A DNA stretch of 64,000 nucleotides, taken from the NCBI RefSeq assembly GCF_003014595.1, contig NZ_PYGK01000001.1:434001-498000 (forward strand), read 5' to 3'. Shown here piece by piece: positions 37,050-45,590 of this stretch. Source of the DNA: Chitinophaga ginsengisoli. GTDB taxonomy: Bacteria; Bacteroidota; Bacteroidia; Chitinophagales; Chitinophagaceae. The notes beneath the pieces are model-generated. The model had not been told where the DNA came from and ran no database searches. It worked only from the letters and a program-made list of their open reading frames with translations. Both the position numbers and the translations under genes were made by a program. Positions within the stretch are counted from its first letter, which is position 1. Every line of letters begins with the position of its first letter.

Positions 37050-37099
37050 AAGAAAAGCCCTCCGGATGAACTGCGGATAGCAACATACAGGAGGGCTTT
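37050..37099 (-). terminator. Terminator of the rlmD-rhomboid operon
   Basis: AAAGCCCTCC (37054-37063) pairs with GGAGGGCTTT (37090-37099). On the minus strand TTTTCTTTTCC follows the stem. It is 22 bp past the pseudo-rhomboid stop. Confidence 0.85.
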
Positions 37100-37120
37100 G
37101 CGTATAAGAAGATTGTTATA

Positions 37121-37873
37121 CTATTTGACGATATGCAGGTGTGTTTTCGGATGGAACAGGTGAGTGATCTTATGTGAGAACCTGTTAAAACCTGCTCCCA
37201 GGTCATTGCCTTTTTTCCACTGCTGCATATAAATGAAGCCGGTTAATCCGCCACCGATCAATGCAGGGACCATGGTCAGGTCATTACTGTTAACCACATG
37301 GGTGATGATATTCACCAGGATGAAGACAACGGTAATGATCCAGAAGGGGATCGGCAGGTTGGGCAACAGTCTGTACCTGGGTGCGACTACAGTGGCACCA
37401 ATTGCCAGGGCCATCACTGAAGGAGCAGCGCCGCAGGTAAAGGCAAAAGACTGCAGCTCCCGGAAGGATGGGATGAGCTGCATGCCCAGCAGATAAAATA
37501 TCGCACCCACAATTCCACTCAGCAGATACAGTGGCAGGATACGCTGACGGCCTGCATGATGCTGTAGCATAGTACCAAAGCAGGCCAGCCATATCATGTT
37601 GCTGACAATCATCCAGAAATTGTTATGCACGAACATAGTCGTGATCAGTGACCAGGGATTGTGCAGCAATGTTGTAATGTTGGCCGGCAGTGCCACGTGC
37701 AATAGTACATTATCATAATAACGGGCCAACGTATTGCCTTCAAGACGGTAGAGAACTTCTGTGAAAAACAGCAAAATGAATACAGTAATATTCAACAGCA
37801 ATAGCTGCATTACCATATTCTTTTCTTCTCCCATGGATAGGGGAGCGTTATCTTTTTCTTCAATGTGCATCAT
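37121..37873 (-). CDS. Rhomboid-fold protein lacking the catalytic dyad (pseudo-rhomboid)
   Basis: 250 residues with about six membrane helices. 'LITTMFVHNNFWMIVSNMIWL' matches the rhomboid H-x-x-x-x-H-x-x-x-N-x-x-x-L loop, so the fold is clear. The Ser motif GASG is replaced by 'GAAPSV' (Ala150 at the Ser position) and the catalytic His of HxGG by Leu205 ('PALIGGG'). It is therefore expected to be proteolytically inactive, like iRhom or derlin-type relatives. It begins 18 bp after the active rhomboid gene and likely works with it. Confidence 0.8.
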   Translation of the reverse strand: MMHIEEKDNAPLSMGEEKNMVMQLLLLNITVFILLFFTEVLYRLEGNTLARYYDNVLLHVALPANITTLLHNPWSLITTMFVHNNFWMIVSNMIWLACFGTMLQHHAGRQRILPLYLLSGIVGAIFYLLGMQLIPSFRELQSFAFTCGAAPSVMALAIGATVVAPRYRLLPNLPIPFWIITVVFILVNIITHVVNSNDLTMVPALIGGGLTGFIYMQQWKKGNDLGAGFNRFSHKITHLFHPKTHLHIVK

Positions 37874-37891
37874 GACACAAGATCTTTTATG

Positions 37892-38722
37892 TTAATAAAA
37901 ATGCCTGCGGTTATTCCTGTTCCATATCCTGAGCAGCAGGTAGCTGAAAAGGACGCCACCAAGGTGCGCGAAGTGTGCTACATTGTCTCCCGCCGAGTTC
38001 TGGATACCGGAATACAGTTCCAGGAGGATAAGGATCCCTACAAAGTATTTTGCTTTTAAAGGGAACAGGAAGTAAAGGTAAATGAGATTATTCGGAAACA
38101 GGTATCCGAATGCGAACAGCAGGCCAAATACCGCACCGGAGGCGCCAAGGGTAGCACTATCCGGATAGTCCAGGGCAAACTGGCGGATGAACGTTTTGGT
38201 ATCGTTAATAACACCTGGATCGTTCGGGAATTGGTAGAATATAGTCTTTATGCCTTCAACCCGGAATCTGCCTGCGTCAAGGTCATAGCGGGTGTCCAGC
38301 AATCTGAAATTGGCAATGGAAGGATCGCTGAGGAATGCCTTGGCATCGTGTGCCAGCCTCACGTTTTCGTAGGTCAGCACACCCATATGGCAGAGTGCCG
38401 CCCCGAGGCCGCATACCATGTAGAAGATCAGGAAGCGTTTAGGCCCCCAGATGTTTTCCAGCGTGGCGCCGAACATCCAAAGGGTGAACATGTTCATGAA
38501 CAGGTGCCCCACGGTGGCGTGCATGAACAGGTGTGTAATGAACTGATGGGGCTTGAACAGATCCGACCCCCAGTAGTGCAACGCGAAAATGTCATCAATC
38601 CTGTTATTCCCGATGCTGCTCCCTAATGTGTTCTGTGCAAGGAACACCAATCCGTTGATGATCAGTAAGTTTTTGATCACCGTAGGGAGTATTTCAAATC
38701 TGCCGGGCCTGAACTCGCTCAT
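37892..38722 (-). CDS. Rhomboid family intramembrane serine protease
   Basis: 276 residues. The catalytic Ser195 sits in 'GASGAVFGL' and His253 in 'AHFAHLGG'. The L1 loop region 'THLFMHATVGHLFMNMFTLW' is canonical. A ~75-residue insertion (about 115-188) lies between helices before the Ser helix, a feature of Bacteroidota rhomboids. It cleaves membrane-spanning segments of unknown substrates. The gene lies between rlmD (12 bp upstream) and the pseudo-rhomboid gene. Confidence 0.9.
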   Translation of the reverse strand: MSEFRPGRFEILPTVIKNLLIINGLVFLAQNTLGSSIGNNRIDDIFALHYWGSDLFKPHQFITHLFMHATVGHLFMNMFTLWMFGATLENIWGPKRFLIFYMVCGLGAALCHMGVLTYENVRLAHDAKAFLSDPSIANFRLLDTRYDLDAGRFRVEGIKTIFYQFPNDPGVINDTKTFIRQFALDYPDSATLGASGAVFGLLFAFGYLFPNNLIYLYFLFPLKAKYFVGILILLELYSGIQNSAGDNVAHFAHLGGVLFSYLLLRIWNRNNRRHFY

Positions 38723-38734
38723 TTCTCCTATTCT

Positions 38735-40147
38735 TTAATGATTAATTCTTTTCTCAAGTAAAACCACGTTCTCAATGTGGTGTGTATGTGGGAACATATC
38801 CACCGGTTGTATCCTTTTGACACTATACGTAGCGTCCAGTAAAGCCAGGTCTCTGGCCTGTGTAGCCGGGTTACAACTTACATATACTATGCGGGGAGCA
38901 GCAATTTCGAGTAGCTTGTTAACCAGTTTCTCGTGCATGCCGGCCCTTGGCGGGTCAGTGATCACAACATCCGGCTGTCCGTGCTGGGCAAAGAAAGCGT
39001 CATTGCAAATATCCACTACATCTCCGGCAAAGAATTGCGCATTGTTCACATTGTTGCGGGCGGCATTTTCAACAGCGTCGTCAATCGCCTCCTTTATCAG
39101 CTCTATACCGATCACTTTGCCTGCCTGCCGGGACACAAAAATACCAATACTGCCTGTACCACAATAGAGATCGTAAACAATTTCTGTTCCTGTTAATCCG
39201 GCGAACTCCCTGGTCACCTGGTACAAGGCTTCTCCCTGGTATGTATTGGTCTGGAAAAAGGATTTAGGTCCTATTTTAAAAGTAAAGTCTTCCAGTTTTT
39301 CTTCCACATATCCCTTTCCAAAGTAAACCTTGGGTTCCAGGTCGAAAATCGTATCGTTCAGCTTGGGATTGATGGTATACAGTACGGATGTAATGCCAGG
39401 AACGGTAGCCAGCAGGTGGTCCAGCAGGGCTTCCCTGTCCTTTTTGTTCTCGTGATGGATCACGAGGTTGACCATTACCTCACCGGTGGTACAGATCCTG
39501 ATGACCAGGTTACGGAGCCATCCTTCTTTGGCGCGGATGTCGTAAAAGGAGAGCTCGTTGGTCAGTGCATATTCCCGGATAGTGTTCCGGATGGCATTGA
39601 CAGGTTCTGCCTGCAGGTAGCAGGTATTAATGTCCAGCACCTTGTCGAACAGCTTCGGTACATGGAAGCCCAGGGCATTCCGCCGGGGAATGCTGCCGTC
39701 TTCATTCAGTTCCTCAGCCGGGAGGTATGCTTTATTACTGAACGTGAATTCAAGTTTGTTGCGGTAGTGGGTGGTATGCCTTGAGCCCAGGATGGGTTGC
39801 ATGGGAGGCAATTCCAGTTTACCGATGCGCTGGAGGTTGTCGGCCACCTGCTGTTGTTTGTATTCCAGCTGCAGCGAATAAGGCAGCATCTGCCATTTGC
39901 AGCCGCCGCAGTTACCAAAATGTTCACAGAAAGGGTCAACACGGTTAGATGCCAAGGAATGGAAATGGATGGCCTTACCCTCAGCCCAGTCTTTTTTGTT
40001 TTTACCAAGACGTACGTCCACGACATCTCCCGGCACCACGCCGCCTTCAATAAATATCACTTTGCCATCTATGCGGGCCAGTGCTTTCCCCTCTGCCGCA
40101 TATGCGCTTACAGGGACTTTTTCAAGAATAACATTTTTTTTCCTCAC
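38735..40147 (-). CDS. rlmD: 23S rRNA (uracil-C5)-methyltransferase, RlmD family
   Basis: 470 residues. An N-terminal TRAM domain is followed by the FeS cysteine cluster 'CEHFGNCGGCKW', SAM-binding 'YDLYCGTGSIGIF', 'ITDPPRAGMH' and the nucleophile segment 'YVSCNPAT'. RlmD/RumA enzymes make m5U in 23S rRNA; in Bacteroidota one enzyme may cover several sites. The GTG start at 40147 is the only one fitting the promoter box five bases upstream, which predicts a leaderless mRNA. It is the first gene of the operon with the two rhomboids. Confidence 0.92.
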   Translation of the reverse strand: MRKKNVILEKVPVSAYAAEGKALARIDGKVIFIEGGVVPGDVVDVRLGKNKKDWAEGKAIHFHSLASNRVDPFCEHFGNCGGCKWQMLPYSLQLEYKQQQVADNLQRIGKLELPPMQPILGSRHTTHYRNKLEFTFSNKAYLPAEELNEDGSIPRRNALGFHVPKLFDKVLDINTCYLQAEPVNAIRNTIREYALTNELSFYDIRAKEGWLRNLVIRICTTGEVMVNLVIHHENKKDREALLDHLLATVPGITSVLYTINPKLNDTIFDLEPKVYFGKGYVEEKLEDFTFKIGPKSFFQTNTYQGEALYQVTREFAGLTGTEIVYDLYCGTGSIGIFVSRQAGKVIGIELIKEAIDDAVENAARNNVNNAQFFAGDVVDICNDAFFAQHGQPDVVITDPPRAGMHEKLVNKLLEIAAPRIVYVSCNPATQARDLALLDATYSVKRIQPVDMFPHTHHIENVVLLEKRINH

Positions 40148-40152
40148 GGGTG

Positions 40153-40160
40153 CAAAGGTA
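40153..40160 (-). promoter_or_regulatory. -7 box of the rlmD promoter (TACCTTTG)
   Basis: Exact minus-strand TAnnTTTG box five bases before the GTG start of rlmD. Confidence 0.65.
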
Positions 40161-40229
40161 GGATTTTAGCTGATCACTGATTTTGTGAAATTGCCTTTTC
40201 CTTGCTACTTTTACAGTAACCGATATCCT

Positions 40230-41633
40230 ATGCGTAAACTTATGATATTACTCGCCTGCATTTTCTGCCACTGGCAGTTACAGGCGCAGGGCTACGAACT
40301 TACTTTCCAGTTAAAACAGTATACAGGCGGACAATTATCGCTGGCACACTATATGGGCAAAAGCTTCTACCTTGCTGACTCCGCCCAGATAAATGCACAG
40401 GGTGTTGCTGTCATGAGGAATAAAGAAGCATTGCCAGGGGGAATTTACATTGTACTGCTTCCGGGCAGGCAGCGCTATTTTGAGATGCTGCTTGATAATA
40501 AGGACCAGCAGTTCTCTGTTAGTATCGACACTACTGATCTGATCAACAAGACCGTCTTCAAGACCTCCAAAGAGAACGAGATCTTCCAGTCATATAACAA
40601 GTTTCTGTCAAAGGAAATAGCGCCACAGGACAAAGCGCTCAATGCCATGCTAGCTAAACATACAGCTGCAGACAGTGCGGCGGCGAAGTCCTTACAACAG
40701 GAACTGGGCAAGAAACTCCAGAACTTCCGTAATGGCATCGTGGGAGGATATCCCAAAAGCCTGCTGACCAGCATCTTTAGGGCAATGAAAGACCCTGAGG
40801 TGCCAACTGCTCCTGCGGGGGATTCTACCTTCGCTTACCGCTACTATAAATCGCACTACTGGGATAGCGTAAACCTGAGCGACGGCAGACTGGTAAGAAC
40901 AGATATCATTGAGAAGAAACTGAGCAGGTATTTCACGCAGCTGGTGCCCATGGAGCCTGATTCCATTATTATGGAAGCAGATAACCTCATTGCGAAGACC
41001 AGGAAAGATAAGGAGATGTTCAAATTCGTGGTTTGGTGGCTGACCTATACGGCCGAAACTTCCAAATACATGGGTATGGATGCTGTATTCGTACACCTGG
41101 TGGAGAAATACTACGTATCCGGCGAGGCTTACTGGCTGAAGGATGATCAGCTGAACAAGATCATCTCCCGGGCTTATTCCATGGCGCCTAACCTGATCGG
41201 ACAACAGGCCCCGCCTCTGGAAGTGAAGGATTCTTCCATGAAGGCCGTTTCCCTTTATACCACAAAAGCAAAATATACTATCCTCGTTTTCTGGGATCCT
41301 ACCTGTGGCCACTGCAAGATAGAGGTTCCCAAACTTGATTCCGCCTATAATGCCAGCTGGAAAAACAAAGGGGTGGCTATGATCGGCTTCAAAACGGAAG
41401 GCACCAAAGATGAATGGCAGTCTTTTATCAAAGAGCACAAGCTCAATGGATGGATCCATGCATGGGACCCTGATGCCCAGAGTAATTACCGCCGTTTGTA
41501 CGATGTATACAGCACGCCTGTGGTGTATCTGCTGGACGAAAAGAAAAAGATCCTGGCCAAAAGGTTGGGTGTTGAACAGCTCAGTGATTTCCTCGAAAAG
41601 TTGGAGACAAAGGGCGGTACAGTTCGCAAGTAA
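40230..41633 (+). CDS. TlpA-type thiol-disulfide oxidoreductase with N-terminal DUF4369-like and DUF5106-like regions
   Basis: 467 residues from ATG 40230, which gives a proper Sec signal (MRKLMILLACIFCHWQLQA, then Gln); an earlier in-frame ATG at 40185 precedes a near-consensus box (TACTTTTA, 40206-40213) and is rejected. A beta domain (~20-110) and a helical linker (~120-300) precede a thioredoxin fold with active site 'DPTCGHCKIEVP' and cis-Pro in 'YSTPVVYL'. It is likely periplasmic, reducing or isomerising disulfides. It is divergent from rlmD. Confidence 0.85.
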   Translation: MRKLMILLACIFCHWQLQAQGYELTFQLKQYTGGQLSLAHYMGKSFYLADSAQINAQGVAVMRNKEALPGGIYIVLLPGRQRYFEMLLDNKDQQFSVSIDTTDLINKTVFKTSKENEIFQSYNKFLSKEIAPQDKALNAMLAKHTAADSAAAKSLQQELGKKLQNFRNGIVGGYPKSLLTSIFRAMKDPEVPTAPAGDSTFAYRYYKSHYWDSVNLSDGRLVRTDIIEKKLSRYFTQLVPMEPDSIIMEADNLIAKTRKDKEMFKFVVWWLTYTAETSKYMGMDAVFVHLVEKYYVSGEAYWLKDDQLNKIISRAYSMAPNLIGQQAPPLEVKDSSMKAVSLYTTKAKYTILVFWDPTCGHCKIEVPKLDSAYNASWKNKGVAMIGFKTEGTKDEWQSFIKEHKLNGWIHAWDPDAQSNYRRLYDVYSTPVVYLLDEKKKILAKRLGVEQLSDFLEKLETKGGTVRK

Positions 41634-41750
41634 TCAAATATAAATAATTATTTTTCGTTGTAATTCACTTGTTTGCAATCAGATAAGGTTGCTGCAAATT
41701 CCTTTGGCATAGTCTTTGGATTTTGACCGTGTGATCAAAATGTTAAGATT

Positions 41751-42446
41751 ATGAAAAAGATTATCCTTTCGTTTGCAGCCCTTGCGATTTCTTTCGGAGC
41801 AATGTCTCAGGCGCGTGTAGGTGTAAAAGCCGGATGGAACCTTTCTACTCTTTCTGTGGACAATAATGGTACGGTGGATAAAGACCGTTCATTATCCGGT
41901 TATCACGTCGGTCTTATTGCCGATTTACCTTTGGTGCCAAAGGTACTCTCTTTCCAGCCAGGTGTGTTTTATACGACCAAAGGCTCGAAATTAGTATCCG
42001 GAGACAAAGACAACAGCACTACTGTTCCATATAGGAAATATACAACCCGGCCCCAGTACATTGAAGTTCCGTTAAACTTTATCGGTAAAATTCCCGTTGG
42101 TACAAACACCAAGCTGTTTGCAGGTGTTGGTCCTTATTTCGCATTTGGTGTAGCAGGTAAGAACAAAGTATCTACTACACTGGCGGGTGTAACCACCAGT
42201 ACGGAATCTAAAATTAAATGGGATGATGATACCCCATTTAACGAGGGAGATCCTAACCAGGGATTAAACAAATACAAGAGGTTTGACTGGGGTGGTAACG
42301 TCCAGGTAGGTGCTGAATTCAAGAATGTCCTGGTATCCGCACAGTACGGATATGGCTTTGGTAAGATCAACTCAGGTGGAGAAGACAGTAGGAATGATAA
42401 GAACAAGAACAGGGTGTTTAGTGTGTCTTTAGGTTATTTGTTCTAA
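41751..42446 (+). CDS. Outer-membrane beta-barrel protein (OMP_b-brl_2/PorT-like), copy 1
   Basis: 231 residues. A Sec signal ends GAMS before Gln. Alternating-hydrophobic strands follow, including 'ARVGVKAGWNLSTL', 'YIEVPLNFIGKIP' and the C-terminal strand 'FSVSLGYLF' with terminal Phe for BAM recognition. The expected topology is an 8-10-strand barrel. It is the first of three tandem paralogues (with 42578 and 43445) that share the 'G.GPY.AYG.GGK' and 'KRFD.G' blocks. The function is unknown. Confidence 0.85.
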   Translation: MKKIILSFAALAISFGAMSQARVGVKAGWNLSTLSVDNNGTVDKDRSLSGYHVGLIADLPLVPKVLSFQPGVFYTTKGSKLVSGDKDNSTTVPYRKYTTRPQYIEVPLNFIGKIPVGTNTKLFAGVGPYFAFGVAGKNKVSTTLAGVTTSTESKIKWDDDTPFNEGDPNQGLNKYKRFDWGGNVQVGAEFKNVLVSAQYGYGFGKINSGGEDSRNDKNKNRVFSVSLGYLF

Positions 42447-42521
42447 TGCAGAAAAAATCAAATTTTTTAAACTGGGCGTAACCAGGCAACGTCTGTTAAT
42501 AACAAAACAATAGCTAAGAAA

Positions 42522-42562
42522 TTGGTATAGCATCCTTTAACGCCTGTCGGATGCTATACCAA
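42522..42562. repeat. 14-bp perfect inverted repeat between barrel genes 1 and 2
   Basis: TTGGTATAGCATCC (42522-42535) and GGATGCTATACCAA (42549-42562) form a perfect stem with a 13-nt loop, 16 bp before the next start codon. No T tract follows on the plus strand, so it is not a standard terminator. mRNA stabilisation, processing or attenuation is possible. Confidence 0.7.
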
Positions 42563-42577
42563 AAATTAAAACACCAT

Positions 42578-43192
42578 ATGAAAAAGGTATTATTATCCGT
42601 TGCCGCACTGATGATTGCAGGCATTACTTTTGGCCAGACAAAATTCGGTATTGTGGCAGGACCAAATTTCTCAAGTGCAACCGTTAAAGGTGGAGGTAGC
42701 AAGGAAACCGGTGACCTGGTGGTAGGCCTGAGAGCCGGCGTTACAGCCGATTTACCCCTTGCAGATGAATTCTTTATTGGCACAGGGTTACTGTATGAAG
42801 GTAAAGGAAGCAAAACCAACGACAATCTGAAAACGACATTATCTTATCTGCAAGTGCCTATCAACTTCCTGTTCAAACCAGAAGTAGGTAATGGTTGGCT
42901 GAACCTCGGTGCCGGTCCATACGTGGCTTATGGCATAGGTGGTAAACACAAAGGTAAGGTTGGTAACATAAGCGCTGACTGGAAAGCCTTTGATGATGAA
43001 TCAAACGCTATTGGTGGAAAGCTGAAACGCTTCGATGCTGGTCTGGGTATCGTGGCTGGTTATGAAATGAAAGCTGGTCTGTACCTCGGTATCAATGCCG
43101 ACCTGGGACTGGTGAATGCGTATGATAATACTGACAATGATCGTAGCTGGAGGAACACATCTTTCGGTGTGTCTGTAGGTTACAAATTCTAA
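42578..43192 (+). CDS. Outer-membrane beta-barrel protein, copy 2
   Basis: 204 residues from ATG 42578; an in-frame ATG at 42551 lies inside the upstream hairpin and would spoil the signal peptide. The Sec signal ends 'AGITFG' before Gln. Barrel strands include 'YLQVPINFLFKP', 'LNLGAGPYVAYGIGGKHKG' and the final 'FGVSVGYKF' with terminal Phe. It is a close relative of the flanking barrels and is probably a duplication. It is followed by its own terminator. Confidence 0.85.
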   Translation: MKKVLLSVAALMIAGITFGQTKFGIVAGPNFSSATVKGGGSKETGDLVVGLRAGVTADLPLADEFFIGTGLLYEGKGSKTNDNLKTTLSYLQVPINFLFKPEVGNGWLNLGAGPYVAYGIGGKHKGKVGNISADWKAFDDESNAIGGKLKRFDAGLGIVAGYEMKAGLYLGINADLGLVNAYDNTDNDRSWRNTSFGVSVGYKF

Positions 43193-43213
43193 GGCAAGCA
43201 ATATTTAATAAGT

Positions 43214-43250
43214 AGTCCTTCCGTCAATGGCGGAGGGACTTTTTTGTTTT
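43214..43250 (+). terminator. Terminator after barrel copy 2
   Basis: AGTCCTTCCG (43214-43223) pairs with CGGAGGGACT (43231-43240) over a 7-nt loop and is followed by TTTTTGTTTT. Confidence 0.9.
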
Positions 43251-43444
43251 GAAAAGCCCCTCCCTTCTGATGTTAGCGCACCAGTATTTTTGATACATGC
43301 ACATAATTTAAATCTGAATTTGCGAGTATTTACATTATTTTTATGCCCGTATTTATGACGGGGAGATCCCGTGTTATGAACCCTAAGGAACCCTATATTA
43401 AGAGGACAATACAAGTACACTTATTACAACACAACGTAAAACGC

Positions 43445-44146
43445 ATGAGTAAATTTTTTACACTCTTCTTTTTAACGCTGTTAATATCCCTATTACCCCT
43501 TCACGCCCAGGTAAGTCTTGGATTAAGGGGTGGCCTTACCTTGTCTGCCACACAGATAAAAAATAGCCAGGGATATAAAAGCAACAGCCTTGGCACCAGC
43601 AGTCAGCTAACAAATCTACATGCTGACCTTATGATTAACGTACCAGTTTACAGAAGACTTTATTTTCAGCCCCTGATCAGGTACATTACCAAAGGCGCTT
43701 ACCTCCGCCCACTACCTTCCAAACAGGGCGTATTTGTGGAATCTGCCAACCAATTGAAATTACATTACCTGGAAGTGCCATTGAACATGGTGCTTAAATT
43801 CCCGGTTTCTCTCGGTAAGATTGTAGTAGGTGCAGGACCTTATGTAGCTTATGGCCTGAACGGTACCTATGATCTGGACCTGATTTATAATGGATCTGTT
43901 GTCAGTACTGATTCTCATGCAATCGAATTTAACTACAAAGACAGGGGCATTGCTCCAGGAACGCAGTTGCGCAGATTTGATGCAGGAGGTAACCTGATGG
44001 TGGGAATAGAATTCAATAATCTGATGGTAGTCGGCGCCAATCTGACCCGCGGATTTCTGAATCTTGACCGTACAAACTCCGCAAAGATCACCAACAGTTA
44101 TTTTTCATTGAGCCTGGGTATCCTGCTGGACAGAGAGGATTATTAA
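43445..44146 (+). CDS. Outer-membrane beta-barrel protein, copy 3
   Basis: 233 residues from ATG 43445 (MSKFFTLFFLTLLISLLPLHA, then Gln). Earlier in-frame ATGs at 43343 onward add a charged non-signal stretch. It shares 'HYLEVPLNMVLKFPVSLGK', 'GAGPYVAYGLNGTY' and 'RRFDAGGNLMVGIEF' with the two barrels upstream. The last strand ends in 'GILLDREDY' rather than Phe, so the BAM signal is less canonical. The function is unknown. Confidence 0.82.
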   Translation: MSKFFTLFFLTLLISLLPLHAQVSLGLRGGLTLSATQIKNSQGYKSNSLGTSSQLTNLHADLMINVPVYRRLYFQPLIRYITKGAYLRPLPSKQGVFVESANQLKLHYLEVPLNMVLKFPVSLGKIVVGAGPYVAYGLNGTYDLDLIYNGSVVSTDSHAIEFNYKDRGIAPGTQLRRFDAGGNLMVGIEFNNLMVVGANLTRGFLNLDRTNSAKITNSYFSLSLGILLDREDY

Positions 44147-44170
44147 AAAAGAAAAAGATTTATGATATAA

Positions 44171-44207
44171 AAGGGAGTTCCTTGAAAGGGGCTCCCTTAA
44201 TTTTTTT
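44171..44207 (+). terminator. Terminator after barrel copy 3
   Basis: AAGGGAGTTCC pairs with GGGGCTCCCTT (with G-U pairs) and is followed by AA and a run of seven T. Confidence 0.82.
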
Positions 44208-44369
44208 ATAGGTAATAGGGGTAATGCGAGATATAATCGTCTTAGAGATGGATAATTCATCGTGATTATCCGCAACAAAAAGACAAAAAGTGTGACAGTT
44301 ATTCGGACATGCTGCTACGTTTCCACGTAATGGCATTTTTACTAAGAAAAACGGTTACCATTCAATATA

Positions 44370-44398
44370 AAAGCGGTCCGCCATAGGCGGACCGCTTT
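44370..44398 (-). terminator. metF terminator
   Basis: AAAGCGGTCCGCC (44370-44382) is perfectly complementary to 44386-44398 with a 3-nt loop. It lies 25 bp past the metF stop on the minus strand and is followed there by a TT(A/T)-rich run. The stretch 44208-44369 shows no gene. Confidence 0.88.
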
Positions 44399-44423
44399 GC
44401 TTTATAAGGAATACATTTAATTG

Positions 44424-45377
44424 TTATACTACTGCTTCAACGGCTTTGCGGATCACGTTCGGTTTACCCAGCGTGTAGTAGTGCAATACGGGCACGCCAA
44501 AAGCCTTCAGTTCTTTAGACTGTTGTATCAGCCATTCGGTACCTACTGCTTCCACCTCTTTATCTGTTTTACATTTCAGGATCTCGTTAGCAAAATCGGC
44601 CGGAATGTCTACATGGAAAGTACGGGGCAGTATGGTCAGTTGTTTTCGGCTGGTGATGGGTTTCAACCCCGGAATAATTGGTACAGTAATACCTGCCTCA
44701 CGACATTTGGTAACAAAGTCAAAGAATTTCTGGTTATCGAAGAACATCTGTGTCACGATGTAATCGGCGCCATTTTCTACCTTTTTCTTCAGATAGCTCA
44801 TATCTGTCTGCATATTCGGTGCTTCGAAGTGTTTCTCCGGGTAGCCTGCCACGCCTATACAGAACTTTGTTTTTACACCGCCCTGCAGGTCTTCCTCCAG
44901 GTAGATACCATTATTCATATGTACAACCTGCTGTAGCAGCTCGTCTGCATAACGATGCCCATGTGGTTCAGGTTCAAAGAAGGTCTCATTTTTGGGTGCA
45001 TCTCCACGTAGTACCAGTACATTATCCACCCCAAGGAAATTGAGGTCGATCAAGGCGTTTTCTGTTTCCTCCCTGCTAAAACCTCCGCAGATAAGATGTG
45101 GAACTGCATCTACATTATAATGGTTCATTAATGCCGCACAGATGGCTACGGTACCCGGCCTTTTACGGATCTCTACTTTTTCGAAGGTGCCGTCAGCTCT
45201 TTTCTTAAACATATGCTCACTTCTATGGTAAGTAACGTTAATGAAGGCGGGCTTGAATTCCATTAATGGGTCAAGATGTTCATATATAGACTCGATACTC
45301 TTACCTTTAAGGGGAGGTAGGATCTCAAAAGAGATCAGCGTATCTTTTGCCTGCGCAATATGTTCTGTTACTTTCAT
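44424..45377 (-). CDS. metF: 5,10-methylenetetrahydrofolate reductase
   Basis: 317 residues, a (beta/alpha)8 FAD-dependent enzyme. Motifs include 'SFEILPPLKGKSIESI', 'NVTYHRSEH', 'PHLICGGFSREETENAL', 'NVLVLRGDAP', 'DYIVTQMFFDN' and 'PIIPGLKPI'. It makes 5-methyl-THF for methionine synthesis. It is monocistronic, with an exact -7 box 35 bp upstream. No methionine synthase gene is nearby. Confidence 0.96.
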   Translation of the reverse strand: MKVTEHIAQAKDTLISFEILPPLKGKSIESIYEHLDPLMEFKPAFINVTYHRSEHMFKKRADGTFEKVEIRKRPGTVAICAALMNHYNVDAVPHLICGGFSREETENALIDLNFLGVDNVLVLRGDAPKNETFFEPEPHGHRYADELLQQVVHMNNGIYLEEDLQGGVKTKFCIGVAGYPEKHFEAPNMQTDMSYLKKKVENGADYIVTQMFFDNQKFFDFVTKCREAGITVPIIPGLKPITSRKQLTILPRTFHVDIPADFANEILKCKTDKEVEAVGTEWLIQQSKELKAFGVPVLHYYTLGKPNVIRKAVEAVV

Positions 45378-45412
45378 AGTAGAAATAAAAGTGAGCTTAA
45401 GTTAATGCCGGG

Positions 45413-45420
45413 CAAAAGTA
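45413..45420 (-). promoter_or_regulatory. -7 box of the metF promoter (TACTTTTG)
   Basis: Exact minus-strand TAnnTTTG match 35 bp before the metF ATG. No SAM riboswitch could be drawn in the short leader. Confidence 0.6.
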
Positions 45421-45568
45421 ATACATCCGTTAGAATTATCATCTGTTTTTTCGCTTAAAGGCCGAATATTTTAATACATTGTACACTATTCATAGATAAA
45501 AATGTAGTACTCTTACATAAGCTAAGAGGACTGACGACAGTTAAATATTGAAAGCTAAATGAAAAGTG

Positions 45569-45576
45569 TATTTTTG
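45569..45576 (+). promoter_or_regulatory. -7 box of the lptB promoter (TATTTTTG) with TTG at 45548-45550
   Basis: Exact TAnnTTTG box 14 bp before the lptB ATG, with a TTG 18 bp upstream of the box. It is the best complete -33/-7 pair in the window. Confidence 0.65.
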
Positions 45577-45590
45577 CTAAGTTTGAACAT

